Positions 62,240-64,000 of a stretch of 64,000 nt of DNA are shown here, one piece after another. Within the stretch, counting starts at the first letter, position 1, and each line of letters begins with the position of its first letter. The notes under the pieces are model-generated. The model did no database searches, was not told where the DNA came from, and saw only the letters and a program-made list of their open reading frames with translations. Both the position numbers and the translations under genes were made by a program. The stretch is from Natrinema salinisoli. Its GTDB lineage: Archaea; Halobacteriota; Halobacteria; Halobacteriales; Natrialbaceae. The DNA is taken from positions 1,178,001 through 1,242,000 of the forward strand of contig NZ_CP084469.1 of NCBI RefSeq assembly GCF_020405205.1, read 5' to 3'.

Positions 62240-62328
62240 GAGGGAGCGAGAGCCGATCGTCCTCGAACGCGACCAACCCGACTACCCCGACCAAAACGAA
62301 CGTATTCTGTTACTACATACCACAACCC

Positions 62329-63654
62329 ATGCTCGACGAATCAATCGAACCCGAGACCGACACTGACGCGAACATTCCCCACTGGTACGACCCGTCTTCG
62401 ACGGCGATGACGATCACCGACGGCGACGGCACGCGCGTCGTCGACGACGAGGGAACGGAGTACCTCGACTTCGTTTCGCAGCTGTACTGCGTCAACGCAG
62501 GGCACGGGAACCAGGCGATCGTGGACGCGATGACCGACCAGCTACAGGATATCCAGTACGTCTCGTCGGCGAAGCGGACGCCGGCCCGAACCGAACTGAG
62601 CGACGACCTCGCCGCGGTCGCCCCCGACTCACTGTCGAGCGTATCGTTTTCCGTGTCGGGGAGCGAGGCGAACGAACTCGCGATGACGATCGCCCGCGAC
62701 TACGCGGACGCGCCGAAGGTGCTGTCGCGCTGGCGGTCCTACCACGGCTCCACCTACGGTGCGGGGAGCATGACTGGCGATCCGGAAACGCGCGAGCCAC
62801 TCGAGGCCCACGCGTCGACGACGGGCGCCGTGAAGTTCCTGCCGCCGATGTCATACGACTCGCCGTTCGACGCGGACACGCCCGCGGAACTCGCCGAAGC
62901 CGCGGCCGACCACCTCGAGTTCGTCATCAAAAACGAGGGCCCGGACACGATCGCCGCAATCCTGACCGAGCCGATCGCCGGCACGAGCGGTGCGTACACG
63001 GCACCGCCCGGCTACTTCGAGCGGGTCCGGGAGCTCTGCGACGAGTACGATATCCTGCTAATCGTCGACGAAGTGATCACCGGCTTCGGCCGCTGCGGAG
63101 ACTGGTTCGGCATCCAGACGGAAGGTGTCGAGCCCGACATGCTGACCTTCGCGAAGGGAGTGACGAGCGCGTACGCGCCGCTCGCGGGCGCGATGATGCG
63201 ACCGGAGATCGCAGCGCACGTCCGAGCGGACGGCTTCGACATCGGACAGACGTTCGGCGGCCACCCGGTCGGCTGCGCCGCCGGCCTCGCCGCCCTCGAG
63301 GAGTACGCCGACGGACTGATCGAAAACGTACAGACCACGGAATCCGCGTTCGCCGAGGGCCTCTCGGCGCTCGAGCGCGACCACGACGTCGTCGCCGACG
63401 CGAGAGGGAGGGGGTTCCTCCGCGCCGTCGAATTCGCTGACCCAGAGACCGGCCAGCCGTTCCACGACCCGCGGGTCGACGAGGGAGACAACCCGGTACG
63501 GGACGTGATCGCCGAGGCGAGCGATCGCGGCGTGCTGTTCGGTGCCGGTCGTCCGGCGACGCAGCTCATGCTCGCACCCCCGCTGTGTACGACCGCCGAC
63601 GAAATCGAAACCGCGATCGACACGCTCGATTCGGCGATCGACGCCGTCTTCTGA
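62329..63654 (+). CDS. Class III (omega) aminotransferase, copy 2
   Basis: A 441-residue paralog of the preceding enzyme with the same motifs: 'LLIVDEVITGFGRCGDWFG' and PLP lysine K276 ('FAKGVTSAYAPLAG'). N- and C-terminal parts differ enough to suggest another amino donor. It follows copy 1 by 89 bases in the same direction, and an Lrp/AsnC regulator follows it. Specificity is not readable from sequence; beta-alanine, GABA or 3-aminoisobutyrate are the likely range. Confidence 0.92.
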   Translation: MLDESIEPETDTDANIPHWYDPSSTAMTITDGDGTRVVDDEGTEYLDFVSQLYCVNAGHGNQAIVDAMTDQLQDIQYVSSAKRTPARTELSDDLAAVAPDSLSSVSFSVSGSEANELAMTIARDYADAPKVLSRWRSYHGSTYGAGSMTGDPETREPLEAHASTTGAVKFLPPMSYDSPFDADTPAELAEAAADHLEFVIKNEGPDTIAAILTEPIAGTSGAYTAPPGYFERVRELCDEYDILLIVDEVITGFGRCGDWFGIQTEGVEPDMLTFAKGVTSAYAPLAGAMMRPEIAAHVRADGFDIGQTFGGHPVGCAAGLAALEEYADGLIENVQTTESAFAEGLSALERDHDVVADARGRGFLRAVEFADPETGQPFHDPRVDEGDNPVRDVIAEASDRGVLFGAGRPATQLMLAPPLCTTADEIETAIDTLDSAIDAVF

Positions 63655-63715
63655 TCGATTCGGCTCGGTCCCGATAATATTGAACCTTATTACCCCGAAG
63701 TCAGTAGGAATTGCC

Positions 63716-64000
63716 ATGAACCACACCGACGCCACAACGAACCTCGACGAAAACGACCTCGACATCATCCGCGAGCTCGAGCAGAACGACGAGAAAAACC
63801 TCGAGGAACTCGCCGACGAACTCGACCTCTCGAAATCGGCGATCCACTACCGGCTGAACCAGTTGAAAGACAGCGGCGTGATACGGAACATCTCCGCGGA
63901 TATCGACCCCCACGCGCTCGGCATGTCGATGGTCATCATCACCGAGGTGTACGTCTCCCACGAGAGCGGCTACGCCGACGAGATCGGCGACGATCTGGCC
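63716..64000 (+). CDS. Lrp/AsnC family transcriptional regulator, 3' truncated
   Basis: The first 95 codons of an Lrp-type regulator, cut by the window end. The N-terminal helix-turn-helix is 'LDENDLDIIRELEQNDEKNLEELADELDLSKSAIHYRLNQL' style, followed by 'GVIRNISADIDPHALGM', the linker to the RAM effector domain. Lrp proteins sense amino acids, so it is a natural regulator of the two upstream aminotransferases. Confidence 0.93.
   Translation, partial: MNHTDATTNLDENDLDIIRELEQNDEKNLEELADELDLSKSAIHYRLNQLKDSGVIRNISADIDPHALGMSMVIITEVYVSHESGYADEIGDDLA

Overview
The window is chromosomal DNA from an extremely halophilic archaeon of the class Halobacteria, possibly of the Natrialba/Natrinema/Haloterrigena group. 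The signs are strongly acidic proteins, high GC, twin-arginine (Tat) signal peptides and Tat lipoproteins, TATA-box promoters of the leaderless kind, haloarchaeal small zinc proteins, an archaeal HMG-CoA synthase and a split glycine decarboxylase. I see no CRISPR array, rRNA or recognisable intact transposase.

About 0-29 kb is mostly core genome. It holds the end of a transporter/stress protein with UspA domains, the glycine cleavage genes (gcvT-gcvH at 0.8-2.2 kb and, separately, gcvPA-gcvPB at 18.6-21.4 kb), an aldehyde dehydrogenase behind a good operator palindrome, and two tandem secreted subtilases. Further on come an NYN-domain protein, an NhaC antiporter coupled to a TRAM-like small protein, a TatD-like hydrolase, DUF2150, a pilin-like surface protein, HMG-CoA synthase, AI-2E and DUF2270 membrane proteins, a cobalamin adenosyltransferase, several small zinc proteins, a tRNA-Val(CAC), a PRC-like/helix-hairpin-helix protein and a MATE exporter. 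Downstream of the tRNA lie repeated copies of its 3' end and a run of tRNA-like sequences, resembling the scar of integrated elements.

About 30-41 kb is an AT-richer accessory region with long intergenic stretches. It carries two paralogous modules, each an RdfA-family gene (rod-determining factor) followed by a zinc-hook SMC/Rad50-like ATPase. Both ATPases have arginine in place of the P-loop lysine. Between them sit a Gfo/Idh/MocA dehydrogenase and a short-chain dehydrogenase. The second module has a strong palindrome, a TATA box and a 16-codon leader ORF overlapping its start. This duplicated module is the most interesting system in the window.

About 40-64 kb is a catabolic island. An IclR regulator with an operator array is followed by short-chain dehydrogenases, an MFS carrier, a Cys-less thiolase-like protein paired with a DUF35 protein, a TAXI-type TRAP transporter, an M20 peptidase, gamma-glutamyltransferase, a family III CoA-transferase, a 3-hydroxyacyl-CoA dehydrogenase-like enzyme divergent from a beta-keto acid cleavage enzyme, a GlcD-type flavoprotein, an enolase-superfamily dehydratase, methylmalonate-semialdehyde dehydrogenase, two class III aminotransferases and an Lrp/AsnC regulator. 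Together they suggest uptake and breakdown of organic, beta-hydroxy and beta-amino acids to acyl-CoA; the true substrates cannot be read from the sequence.
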